From: Candidatus Cloacimonadota bacterium
GTDB lineage: Bacteria; Cloacimonadota; Cloacimonadia; Cloacimonadales; TCS61
Direction of reading: 5' to 3'
NCBI GenBank assembly: GCA_030638385.1
Contig: DAOWES010000131.1
Location: 1-5,222 of the forward strand
DNA: 5,222 nucleotides
Shown: positions 1-5,117 of the stretch, in pieces
Layout: every line of letters starts with the position of its first letter
Position numbering within the stretch: the stretch's first letter is position 1
Position numbers and translations under genes: made by a program
Notes under the pieces: model-generated
Database searches by the model: none
What the model saw: only the letters and a program-made list of their open reading frames with translations
Told to the model about the DNA's origin: nothing

Positions 1-357
1 GATATATTTGAGGATTTGGATTTTTTTGATCCAATTCTTAAAGTCGACTACACACCAAAATTTCCTAAAATAACTTACTTAGAGAATCCAACTAAATTCC
101 CAATTAAGGAGGTTTTTTTAACAAAATCAAAGGATTGGCAAGAAGAAGAAGAAATTAGAGTGATAAAAAGTGATATAACTAAAAATAACGTTAGATTTAA
201 TAAAACTGCTCTAAAAAGTATAACCTTTGGATTAAATTCTGATCCCAAGAAAATTTCAGATGTTAAGAAAACTTTAGTACAAAATTCATATGATATAAAA
301 TTATATAGGCTAGTTAAACAAGAACAATCATTTGAGTTTTCGGTAGAATCAATATAA
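1..357 (+). CDS. DUF2971 family protein, C-terminal part (5' end outside window)
   Basis: The frame is open from the first base, so the gene starts upstream of the window; 118 residues are visible. The motif LTKSKDWQEEEEIRVI (visible residues 40-55), followed by ALKSITFG (70-77) and a stretch in which a helix leads to a final strand, matches the C-terminal half of DUF2971 proteins. In that family a 'K...W..E.E.R' segment and a 'LKSIxFG' segment are the most conserved parts. The biochemical role of DUF2971 is not established; these genes are common in accessory islands and often occur alone, so no function is assigned. A TTG at 16 is only an internal codon in my reading. Immediately downstream (from 361) is the first copy of the recurring structured element, as expected if gene and element travel together. 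No intrinsic terminator follows. Family recognition is from motif memory and is fairly secure. Confidence 0.75.
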   Translation, partial: DIFEDLDFFDPILKVDYTPKFPKITYLENPTKFPIKEVFLTKSKDWQEEEEIRVIKSDITKNNVRFNKTALKSITFGLNSDPKKISDVKKTLVQNSYDIKLYRLVKQEQSFEFSVESI

Positions 358-360
358 TTA

Positions 361-458
361 TTGCTAACATAGCTATCCACATACCGGTTAGTTGTGTAGC
401 CTAGTGTTGAGTTTGAAAAATAATCGCCGCTGTGGTACGTGGCATAGCCCGAACATTA
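361..458 (+). repeat. Recurring structured intergenic element, copy A (attC-like)
   Basis: The left arm GCTA-ACA-TAGC (363-373) is a small hairpin around the CTAACA core and is followed by CCACA (377-381). The right end is CGTGGC-ATA-GCC (438-449) and then GAACATTA (451-458). Long-range pairing is strong: GCTATCCAC (372-380) pairs with GTGG-C-ATAGC (439-448), nine base pairs with one bulged C. Inside, CACA/TGTG words near 378 and 396 give a further imperfect hairpin. The layout matches copies D and E. It starts 4 bases after the stop of the DUF2971 gene. It resembles an integron attC site in being a folded gene-end site with an AAC at the 5' end, but the 3' core is ATTA instead of GTT. The function is inferred only. 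Confidence 0.55.
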
Positions 459-474
459 CATACAAGAGAAGTAA

Positions 475-517
475 TTTGATATAAAAAGTAGATATAGCAC
501 TTTTATTTGACATCAAA
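475..517. repeat. Imperfect inverted repeat with a TTGACA box
   Basis: TTTGAT (475-480) plus ATAAAAAG (481-488) is mirrored by CTTTTAT (500-506) and ATCAAA (512-517), with TTGAC (507-511) interrupting the right arm. TTGACA at 507-512 is a perfect sigma-70 -35 hexamer. The best -10 candidates are poor: TGTAGT at 532-537 gives a 19-base gap and 4 of 6 matches. This could be an operator or promoter for the truncated gene starting at 584, or simply an AT-rich coincidence. Confidence 0.25.
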
Positions 518-583
518 CTTTATCAAAAAGATGTAGTACATTATTAAAAAATGAAATTAATTTAGTAAGTTGGAGATAGTAAA

Positions 584-715
584 ATGAAAAACAAAAAAAT
601 TAATGTAAGCGATACAGAAATTTCCATTACCTCAATTAATAATAAGGACTCTAAATGCAAAGAAGAAAAGAAGTTATTGGTCGTACTCCCAAAAGATTCC
701 AACCACATGGTTTAA
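584..715 (+). pseudogene. Truncated 5' end of a KilA-N-domain gene, running out of frame into the RluA gene
   Basis: An ATG at 584 has a plausible ribosome binding site (GGAGA, 571-575). It encodes 43 residues before a stop at 713-715. The first 22 or so residues, including INVSDTEISITSINNKD, look like the start of a KilA-N-domain protein. In that family this segment (strand, turn, 'N..D') leads straight into 'YISLTDIA'. Here, after the Asp codon (about 647-649), the resemblance stops, and the remaining codons are a +1-frame shadow of the RluA gene. KilA-N proteins are phage- and mobile-element-associated DNA-binding proteins. I infer a deletion or recombination joint near 650 that removed the rest of the gene. 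If still translated it would give a 43-residue peptide overlapping the next gene by 61 bases. The family call rests on a short stretch; a chance small ORF or a leader peptide is the alternative. Confidence 0.5.
644..648 (+). promoter_or_regulatory. Ribosome binding site of the RluA-type gene
   Basis: AAGGA lies six bases before the ATG at 655 and supports that start. The same bases are the AAG GAC codons of the truncated KilA-N-like reading frame, so the synthase gene may have acquired its ribosome binding site from the remnant at the joint. Confidence 0.55.
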
Positions 716-1365
716 CCATTATTTTTGAAGATAATGATATAATTGTTGTAAATAAAATGTCAGGTTTATTAACAGTAAGCACAGCAAAAGAAAAGCATAA
801 AACAGCGTACCATTCATTAACAAATTATGTAAAAAAGGGTTCATTAAAATCACGAAAAAGAATTTTCATAGTTCACCGTTTAGACAAAGATACTTCCGGT
901 CTCATAGTTTTTGCTAAAAATGAAAAAGCTAAACAATTTCTTCAAAAAGAATGGAAATCATTTAGTAAAACATATTATGCTGTTATTCAAGGTAAAATGA
1001 AAGAGAAAGAAAAGATAATCACATCTTATTTAGCTGAAAATAGTATTCATAAAATGTATTCTACAAAAGATCCCAAAAAAGGAAAATTATCCCAAACTAA
1101 ATATAAAGTAGTAAAAGAATCAAAATATTTCACCCTTTTGGAAATTGAACTTCTCACAGGCAGAAAAAATCAAATCAGAGTTCATTTATCAGAAAATGGA
1201 ACACCAATAGTAGGTGATAACGTTTATGGTAATCTCGATAAATCAGCCAAAAGACTTACTTTACATGCTGCTTCTCTTACACTGTTTCATCCAGTAACAA
1301 AAGAAAAAATGGAATTTAATTCAGAAATACCAGAATATTTTAATTCACTTTTAAGATTGAGATAA
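655..1365 (+). CDS. RluA-family pseudouridine synthase, without an S4 domain
   Basis: The 236-residue product isomerises uridine to pseudouridine in structured RNA (rRNA or tRNA) in the cytoplasm; the exact target cannot be read from sequence. The family signature HRLDKDTSGL is at residues 74-83, with Asp77 as the expected catalytic aspartate. KTYYAVIQG (105-113) holds the conserved active-site tyrosine region. GRKNQIRVHL (169-178) and PIVGDNVYG (184-192) are the other conserved RluA blocks, and LTLHAASL (201-208) closes the fold. The N-terminus is a short basic tail followed at once by the catalytic domain ('IIFEDNDIIVVNK'), so the S4 RNA-binding domain of RluB/C/D-type enzymes is absent, as in the short RluA-type proteins. 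The ATG has a good ribosome binding site. It sits directly behind a KilA-N remnant, an odd place for an RNA-modification gene. No terminator is visible after it. Confidence 0.9.
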   Translation: MQRRKEVIGRTPKRFQPHGLTIIFEDNDIIVVNKMSGLLTVSTAKEKHKTAYHSLTNYVKKGSLKSRKRIFIVHRLDKDTSGLIVFAKNEKAKQFLQKEWKSFSKTYYAVIQGKMKEKEKIITSYLAENSIHKMYSTKDPKKGKLSQTKYKVVKESKYFTLLEIELLTGRKNQIRVHLSENGTPIVGDNVYGNLDKSAKRLTLHAASLTLFHPVTKEKMEFNSEIPEYFNSLLRLR

Positions 1366-1426
1366 AATTAAATTCTTCTTATTTGGAATGTGGATTAGTA
1401 TAGAATTTAGGCAATTATCTCGCATT

Positions 1427-1433
1427 AAGGAGA
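1427..1433 (+). promoter_or_regulatory. Ribosome binding site deciding the GNAT start
   Basis: AAGGAGA ends 9 bases before the ATG at 1443 but only 3 bases before the in-frame TTG at 1437. The spacing favours ATG 1443 as the start. Confidence 0.7.
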
Positions 1434-1442
1434 AAATTGACG

Positions 1443-1910
1443 ATGACAATACCTGATTACAAGTACAGGAGTTTAGATGTAAATAGTATTGATGAATTAA
1501 GACAAATAGCTAAAATACATTTATCGGTTCCTGCTCTATGGATAAATAATTATAGCTTCGAAGAAATCGAAATTGATAGTACAGTTAATGACTTGCTCGT
1601 TAAAAGTAAATCAAACAACTTATTTTGTTACATATTCGAAAATAATAATGAAATTATATCATATATTTGGGCTGAAACGAGTAACATAAATCCTGAGATA
1701 TTAAATATAATTTCATTGTGGACGAAGGATGAATATAGAAATAAAGGTTTAGGAACTTTTTTAAAGCAATTACTAGAAGATTGGGCAAAAAAACAAGATT
1801 TGATAAAAAAAATCGTTACAACAGTTAGTGCTAAGAATCTAAATATGATTAAATTAAATGAAAATTTAGAATATAAAATATCAAGTTATAATATGGTTAA
1901 AGAATTATAA
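1443..1910 (+). CDS. GNAT-family N-acetyltransferase
   Basis: The 155-residue protein has the Gcn5-related acetyltransferase layout: an N-terminal helix pair (residues about 15-30), central strands (FCYIFENNNEIISYIWAE, 61-78), motif A with the acetyl-CoA pyrophosphate loop RNKGLGT (99-105, fitting R/Q-x-x-G-x-G/A) followed by a long helix (to about 117), and the C-terminal motif B region VSAKNLNMIKLNENLEYK (128-145), where N-L-N-M-I-K-L resembles the usual 'N..A..LY...GF'. It should transfer acetyl from acetyl-CoA to an amine of a small molecule or protein; the acceptor cannot be predicted. The final 'YNMVKEL' is the common last strand. I start it at ATG 1443 on ribosome-binding-site spacing. 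The gene stands alone, 77 bases after the pseudouridine synthase gene, with no copy of the repeated element on its left. Confidence 0.85.
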   Translation: MTIPDYKYRSLDVNSIDELRQIAKIHLSVPALWINNYSFEEIEIDSTVNDLLVKSKSNNLFCYIFENNNEIISYIWAETSNINPEILNIISLWTKDEYRNKGLGTFLKQLLEDWAKKQDLIKKIVTTVSAKNLNMIKLNENLEYKISSYNMVKEL

Positions 1911-2108
1911 TTTATTTTTTTATTTTGTTTGCAAACATGTTAGATTTTCACGCGTTATTTATACTACATTACAAAATGAGAGAAAAAAGATTTTATCCTA
2001 TGGGATGAATAATCATGTCACGTCTGTTGGAATGAACAAGATTAACACTCCTTTAGATAATATTTATATGCAGAAAACTTAAAATACTAATGAATATTGG
2101 AGGTTAAA
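1911..2108. other. Noncoding spacer with a GTTTGCAAAC palindrome
   Basis: About 200 bases have no supportable gene. They contain a T-rich stretch just after the GNAT stop, a perfect 10-base palindrome GTTTGCAAAC (1927-1936), then GTTAGAT (1939-1945), and a TAGATAAT box near 2056-2063 without a well-spaced -35. The palindrome could be an operator. I see no copy of the recurring hairpin element here. Confidence 0.4.
2099..2103 (+). promoter_or_regulatory. Ribosome binding site deciding the start of the barrel-like gene
   Basis: GGAGG lies 5 bases before the ATG at 2109. The in-frame TTG at 2097 overlaps this site, so it cannot be the start. The translated product therefore begins MKKRKM, which gives a clean signal peptide. 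Confidence 0.8.
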
Positions 2109-2684
2109 ATGAAAAAGAGAAAAATGACAATTCTAACGGTGATTTTATTGATGCTATTTGTAACAAGTTCATGGGCAGAAAAAAGTAAATTTCAAACTTA
2201 TCTTACTGCCGGACGCTCAATAATATATTCAGAAGATAATCCAGAAAACATCTCACTTATTAATAAAAAGTATTATGAATCGGCAAATTACGGAATAATC
2301 CTGCAATTTGATAAGCACCTTCTTGATTTCAATTATAAATATTTTGGTAATAATCCCGGTGCTCTAACTGGCGAAATAAGCGATGAGATTACCGGAAAGG
2401 AATTTTGGGATTTTTCATTGAAATATGGCAGACAACTCTATTCATACGCCAATTTTGATCTGAATGCTCTTGCTGGAGTTGGATTTATTAAAAGAAAAGT
2501 AAACCGTTATAAAGCAGGTCCTCCCAGATCAACAAAAGCTGAATTTGTCACACTACCACTTAAACTGACTTTAAGTAGAGCAATTTATAAAAGAATTGGC
2601 CTGAATCTATCGATCTTTAGTGATCTTAATTTTGAAGAAACGATTGGTGGTTTAGAAATAAATCTCCAAGTTAGAATTAAGTAG
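2109..2684 (+). CDS. Secreted, probable outer-membrane beta-barrel protein of unknown function
   Basis: The product has 191 residues. Residues 1-23 form a classic Sec signal peptide: a basic start (MKKRK), a hydrophobic core (about 7-18) and a cleavage site after SSWA. The mature part has alternating aromatic and polar strands with Gly and Tyr turns (FQTYLTAGRSIIYSE, YGIILQFDKHLLDFNYKYFG, FWDFSLKYGRQL, FDLNALAGVGFIKRKV, FVTLPLKLTLSRAI, IGLNLSIFSDLNF, GGLEINLQVRIK), the pattern of a small eight-stranded barrel of the OmpA-like or porin-like 'outer membrane beta-barrel' families. The chain ends in IK rather than the usual terminal Phe, so export to the outer membrane is likely but not proven. 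I recognise no specific family. The gene is somewhat richer in GC than its neighbours (about 30-43% in the lines I counted). It is followed by element copy D. Confidence 0.7.
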   Translation: MKKRKMTILTVILLMLFVTSSWAEKSKFQTYLTAGRSIIYSEDNPENISLINKKYYESANYGIILQFDKHLLDFNYKYFGNNPGALTGEISDEITGKEFWDFSLKYGRQLYSYANFDLNALAGVGFIKRKVNRYKAGPPRSTKAEFVTLPLKLTLSRAIYKRIGLNLSIFSDLNFEETIGGLEINLQVRIK

Positions 2685-2724
2685 TATAATGTAGAAATCG
2701 TGCGTGTCTTGAAAATTGAGATGT

Positions 2725-2817
2725 AATTCACCTATCAGGTGTACCCACAATAAGCAAGAAGAGAAGTTTACAAGCCATTGGCTGGCAGGAAGAACGTGGC
2801 AGGCTGCCAAACCATTA
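2725..2817 (+). repeat. Recurring structured intergenic element, copy D (mosaic)
   Basis: The left arm is CACCT-ATC-AGGTG (2729-2741), preceded by AATT, then CCCACAA (2744-2750). The middle holds an extra hairpin AGCC-ATT-GGCT (2773-2783). The right arm CGTGGCAGGCTGCCAAAC (2795-2812) is identical over 18 bases to copy E and is followed by CATTAGC. CCAC (2745-2748) can pair with GTGG (2796-2799). The left arm, however, matches half copy F (16 of 17 bases) and does not pair with the right arm beyond CCAC/GTGG, so D looks like a mosaic of an F-type left half and an E-type right half. It lies between the barrel-like gene and the radical SAM gene. Confidence 0.6.
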
Positions 2818-2862
2818 GCAATAACTGGATAAAGAATAAAAAATATAGGGGTATAATAAAAA

Positions 2863-3837
2863 ATGAAATTTTCATCACTATATTTTGAAGTAACTCATTT
2901 TTGTAATCAGAATTGTAAACATTGTTATTTAGATGGAGGAACCCACCATAAAAGAGCAGAATTAAATACAGAACAAATAAAGGATCTTTTGAATAGATTC
3001 AAAGCTCAAGGGGGAAAATTTGTTACAATAACTGGTGGTGAGCCATTTACTCGAACAGATATTTTTACAATTCTTGATTATATTGAAAATTTGGATTTAT
3101 CATTGTATTTAGCAACAAATTGCATTTTGTTGAATGAAGAAAAAATTTATAAGCTTTCACAATATAAAAATTTGAAATTAGTACATACAAGTTTATTGGG
3201 TAGTAATGAAAAAGAACATCAATATATTAGTAATCACAACAGTTTTACTCATATTTTAGAATGTCTAAATTTATTTTATAAGTATAATATTAATGTTAAT
3301 CTTCAGGTTACATTAGCAAAAGATTATATCTGTAAAATGGTAGAAATGGCAGATATGTTTTCAAAATATCAAATTAAGTTTACTCCAATTGCCGATATTG
3401 GAATAAAGCAAGACAGAAAGTTACAAGAAGAGATAGTTCTTTCACCAAAAAACTATTACCTTTTCTTAAAAGAATATGAAAAAGTTAAACAAAAATATGG
3501 CGATAAAATCGAAGCTCATAACTTAATTACTTATAATGAATTATTAGAAGAGATTAACTATTATAAAGACAAAAAGTTCTATTCATTAACTAATTGGTGC
3601 TTGGTTTTAAGACCAAATGGAGATAAAAGTTTCTCTCTTGATTTAAACAATAAAATTACATTTGGTTCTGCTTTGGATTCAATTGAAATAGAGGAAGATA
3701 ATAAGTTAAAAAAATACATCAATACTTTAAAAGAAATTGATATTGATATTTTGGGTGTTGCAAAAAATACTACTGCCGTGAATTATTCTTATCTTCAGGA
3801 TATTATGTTAGCTAAGAAACAGAATTATATTGAGTAA
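2863..3837 (+). CDS. Radical SAM protein with a degenerate SPASM-like tail
   Basis: The 324-residue protein carries the radical SAM [4Fe-4S] motif CNQNCKHC (Cys14, Cys18, Cys21, fitting CxxxCxxC) and TGGEPF (57-62), the SAM-binding GGE segment. HTSLLGSNEKEHQYIS (108-123), followed by SFTHILECLNLF, resembles the 'SLDG...H..I.G...SF' region of peptide-modifying enzymes of the PqqE/AlbA/anSME type. A C-terminal WCLVLRPNGD (245-254) followed by ITFGSALDSI (265-274) has the layout of a SPASM or twitch domain ('C....I.P.G....C...G...'), but only one cysteine remains there, so an auxiliary cluster is unlikely. It would make a 5'-deoxyadenosyl radical; the substrate is unknown, and no precursor peptide is visible beside it. 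The ribosome binding site is weak (AGGGG, 2847-2851, 11 bases from the ATG). The gene lies between element copies D and E, as a one-gene unit. Confidence 0.88.
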   Translation: MKFSSLYFEVTHFCNQNCKHCYLDGGTHHKRAELNTEQIKDLLNRFKAQGGKFVTITGGEPFTRTDIFTILDYIENLDLSLYLATNCILLNEEKIYKLSQYKNLKLVHTSLLGSNEKEHQYISNHNSFTHILECLNLFYKYNINVNLQVTLAKDYICKMVEMADMFSKYQIKFTPIADIGIKQDRKLQEEIVLSPKNYYLFLKEYEKVKQKYGDKIEAHNLITYNELLEEINYYKDKKFYSLTNWCLVLRPNGDKSFSLDLNNKITFGSALDSIEIEEDNKLKKYINTLKEIDIDILGVAKNTTAVNYSYLQDIMLAKKQNYIE

Positions 3838-3866
3838 AGAAATTTGAGGAATAAAAATATTTCGAT

Positions 3867-3937
3867 GCTGCTAACAAGCAGCTCCACATTCAGATTGAAA
3901 GAGAAGCAAGTTTGTTCGTGGCAGGCTGCCAAACATT
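3867..3937 (+). repeat. Recurring structured intergenic element, copy E (attC-like)
   Basis: The left arm GCTGCT-AACA-AGCAGC (3867-3882) is a perfect 6-base-pair hairpin around CTAACA, then T and CCACATTC (3884-3891). The right arm CGTGGCAGGCTGCCAAAC (3917-3934) is identical to copy D and is followed by ATT. Long-range pairing is possible: GCAGC-T-CCAC (3878-3887) with GTGG-CAG-GCTGC (3918-3929). At 71 bases this is the most compact copy. It begins 29 bases after the radical SAM stop and ends just before the methyltransferase frame opens. Confidence 0.65.
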
Positions 3938-3970
3938 ATGATATTAAAACTATTATCAAATTTTAAAAAA

Positions 3971-3976
3971 AGGAGA
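3971..3976 (+). promoter_or_regulatory. Ribosome binding site favouring the internal methyltransferase start
   Basis: AGGAGA lies 12 bases before the in-frame ATG at 3989. The upstream in-frame ATG at 3938 has no Shine-Dalgarno and overlaps the end of element copy E. The spacing is a little long, so the choice is likely but not certain. Confidence 0.55.
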
Positions 3977-3988
3977 ACTTGTAAACTT

Positions 3989-4702
3989 ATGTTGTATGGT
4001 ATAAAAAAAAGGATCCCGACTAGCGTGAAAAAGATTTTAAGACCTATCCATAATATTATAGCAAATAAGTACTTCACAGAACTTGAATATTGGCAAAATA
4101 AATATCATGATGAAAATGGAAAATTCAATAATTCCTTTTATGAAAAAATAATGCTTGAAATGGCGCAAGAAACAGATGGAAGGTTCCTAGAAAATAAAAT
4201 TGTAGCTGATTTTGGTTGTGGCCCACGAGGGAGTCTTGTTTGGGTTGATTCAGCAAAACTTAGGATTGGTATTGATGTATTGGCAGATCGTTATGCTAAT
4301 GCATTTAAACAAGATATCACATCTCATGGCATGCTTTATCTAAAAGCTACAGAACAATGCATACCAATACCTGACAATTTTGTTGATGTAGTTTTTTCAT
4401 TAAATGCAATTGACCATGTTGATTCCTTTTCGGTTATGAGTGATGAAATTTTAAGAATTTTAAAAACAGGAGGAATATTGTACTGTAGTTTCAATTTAGA
4501 GGAAGCGAAATCCGTTACTGAACCTCAAGTTCTTTCAGAATCAAAAATCAAAAACCACTTATTAAACAATATGAAAATACATTCATATCGGATAACAAAT
4601 AAGGGGCCAAAAGATAATATATATAAACCGTTTTATGACAATGTATTGAATTATAAACATGACTCCGAAGGATTTCTTTGGGTTAAAGCAGAAAAAATAT
4701 AG
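3989..4702 (+). CDS. Class I SAM-dependent methyltransferase
   Basis: The product has 237 residues from the chosen start (254 if the ATG at 3938 is used). A basic N-terminal extension of about 60 residues precedes a Rossmann-type methyltransferase core. Motif I is VADFGCGPRGS (72-82), where SAM binds; IGIDVLADRY (93-102) supplies the acidic residue (Asp97) that holds the ribose; IPIPDNFVDVVFSLNAIDHVDS (125-146) covers motifs II and III; LRILKTGGILYCSFN (155-169) is the following strand, ending the Methyltransf_11-like part. The 'GCGPRGS...W' and 'NAIDHVD' wording is like methyltransferases I associate with surface-glycan clusters, but no such cluster is here, so the substrate is unknown. The last 60 residues are probably a substrate cap or the core's final strands. 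It follows copy E and precedes half copy F, so it reads as its own one-gene unit rather than part of an operon with the radical SAM gene. Confidence 0.87.
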   Translation: MLYGIKKRIPTSVKKILRPIHNIIANKYFTELEYWQNKYHDENGKFNNSFYEKIMLEMAQETDGRFLENKIVADFGCGPRGSLVWVDSAKLRIGIDVLADRYANAFKQDITSHGMLYLKATEQCIPIPDNFVDVVFSLNAIDHVDSFSVMSDEILRILKTGGILYCSFNLEEAKSVTEPQVLSESKIKNHLLNNMKIHSYRITNKGPKDNIYKPFYDNVLNYKHDSEGFLWVKAEKI

Positions 4703-4717
4703 ATTTATGGTTATTAT

Positions 4718-4735
4718 GAATTCACCTAACAGGTG
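4718..4735 (+). repeat. Left half of the recurring element, copy F
   Basis: CACCT-AAC-AGGTG (4723-4735), preceded by GAATT, matches the left arm of copy D in 16 of 17 bases (4719-4735 against 2725-2741), the one difference being in the loop. The CCACA box and the CGTGGC right arm are absent. Instead the sequence runs into a different, more GC-rich stretch before ywbE. This may mark the end of the repeated-unit region. Confidence 0.55.
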
Positions 4736-4755
4736 CGTCTTCGGCAGAAATACTG

Positions 4756-4784
4756 TTGACTTATCCAACCCCCAAAATTTTATG
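4756..4784 (+). promoter_or_regulatory. Possible sigma-70-type promoter for ywbE
   Basis: TTGACT (4756-4761) matches 5 of 6 bases of the -35 consensus. About 17 bases on lies TTTATG (4779-4784), or TTTTAT at a 16-base gap (4778-4783), with 3-4 of 6 -10 matches. It lies about 40 bases before the start of ywbE. The -10 is weak, so confidence is low. Confidence 0.3.
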
Positions 4785-4824
4785 AAATTTGAAAAAATCA
4801 TTAATATAAAAGAAGGATAGAAAA

Positions 4825-5019
4825 ATGAACGGAACCAAACGGAATAGCATAAAACCAGGCTTACGGGTAGCCATAGTATTAAAGAAAGACCAGCGATCCG
4901 GCAAACTGACGGAAGGTGTAGTGAAAGATCTTCTGACAAAATCTCCTACCCACCCGCATGGCATCAAAGTCCGGTTGGAAAGTGGTGCAGTGGGGCGAGT
5001 TAAAGAAATATTAAGTTAA
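4825..5019 (+). CDS. ywbE: YwbE family protein (DUF2196)
   Basis: The 64-residue protein matches the small YwbE family over its whole length. The hallmark stretches are IKPGLRVAIVLKKDQRSGKL (9-28), GVVKDLLTKSPTHPHGIKVR (32-51) and GAVGRVKEIL (54-63). The repeated strand-turn pattern resembles a small SH3-like or KOW-like barrel. The role of the family is unknown; it occurs as a stand-alone gene in many bacteria and some archaea. The ATG is preceded by AAGGA (4813-4817) at a 7-base gap. By hand count it is 88 of 195 bases G+C (about 45%), against roughly 22-35% in sampled lines of the two preceding genes. It also uses codons such as CGG and CTG that are rare in its neighbours. It therefore looks like resident chromosome, with the AT-rich genes to its left as accessory DNA. 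Confidence 0.92.
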   Translation: MNGTKRNSIKPGLRVAIVLKKDQRSGKLTEGVVKDLLTKSPTHPHGIKVRLESGAVGRVKEILS

Positions 5020-5117
5020 TCCGAAAAAAAATGAGCTAACCTATTTGCCCTCTTATGTAACGCTAATAATTACTCGGCACAATACAGATCTATCATCAGG
5101 GTTAATCAATTTTTATA

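Noticed and set aside
75..380. Open frame on the - strand opposite the DUF2971 gene
   Set aside because: It lies opposite a frame with clear family motifs, has no ribosome binding site and has shadow-like composition.
1927..1945. GTTAGAT after AAACAT, similar to an attC 3' core (GTTRRRY)
   Set aside because: There is no matching CTAACA left arm or CCACA upstream, so it is probably chance. The nearby GTTTGCAAAC palindrome is noted separately.
2847..2857. TATAAT at 2852-2857 as a -10 box for the radical SAM gene
   Set aside because: It is only 5 bases from the ATG and has no suitable -35, so it would not leave room for a ribosome binding site on the transcript.
361..3937. CRISPR array made of the recurring element
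   Set aside because: The copies are separated by whole genes, are structured and variable, and lack short regular spacing.
3871..4077. Open frame on the - strand, rich in hydrophobic residues
   Set aside because: It covers element copy E and the methyltransferase start. The hydrophobicity comes from the complement of an AT-rich Lys/Asn-coding strand.
2863..4702. Radical SAM and methyltransferase as a joint biosynthetic operon
   Set aside because: A copy of the element separates them, each stands as its own unit, and no precursor or partner genes are seen. Possible but unsupported.
4583..4967. Two overlapping open frames on the - strand across the methyltransferase end and ywbE
   Set aside because: They lie opposite two well-supported genes and show no recognisable motif.
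5028..5080. GAGCTAACC and CGCTAATAATTA after ywbE as another copy of the element
   Set aside because: CTAAC is present but no hairpin, CCACA or CGTGGC arm follows; not enough to call.
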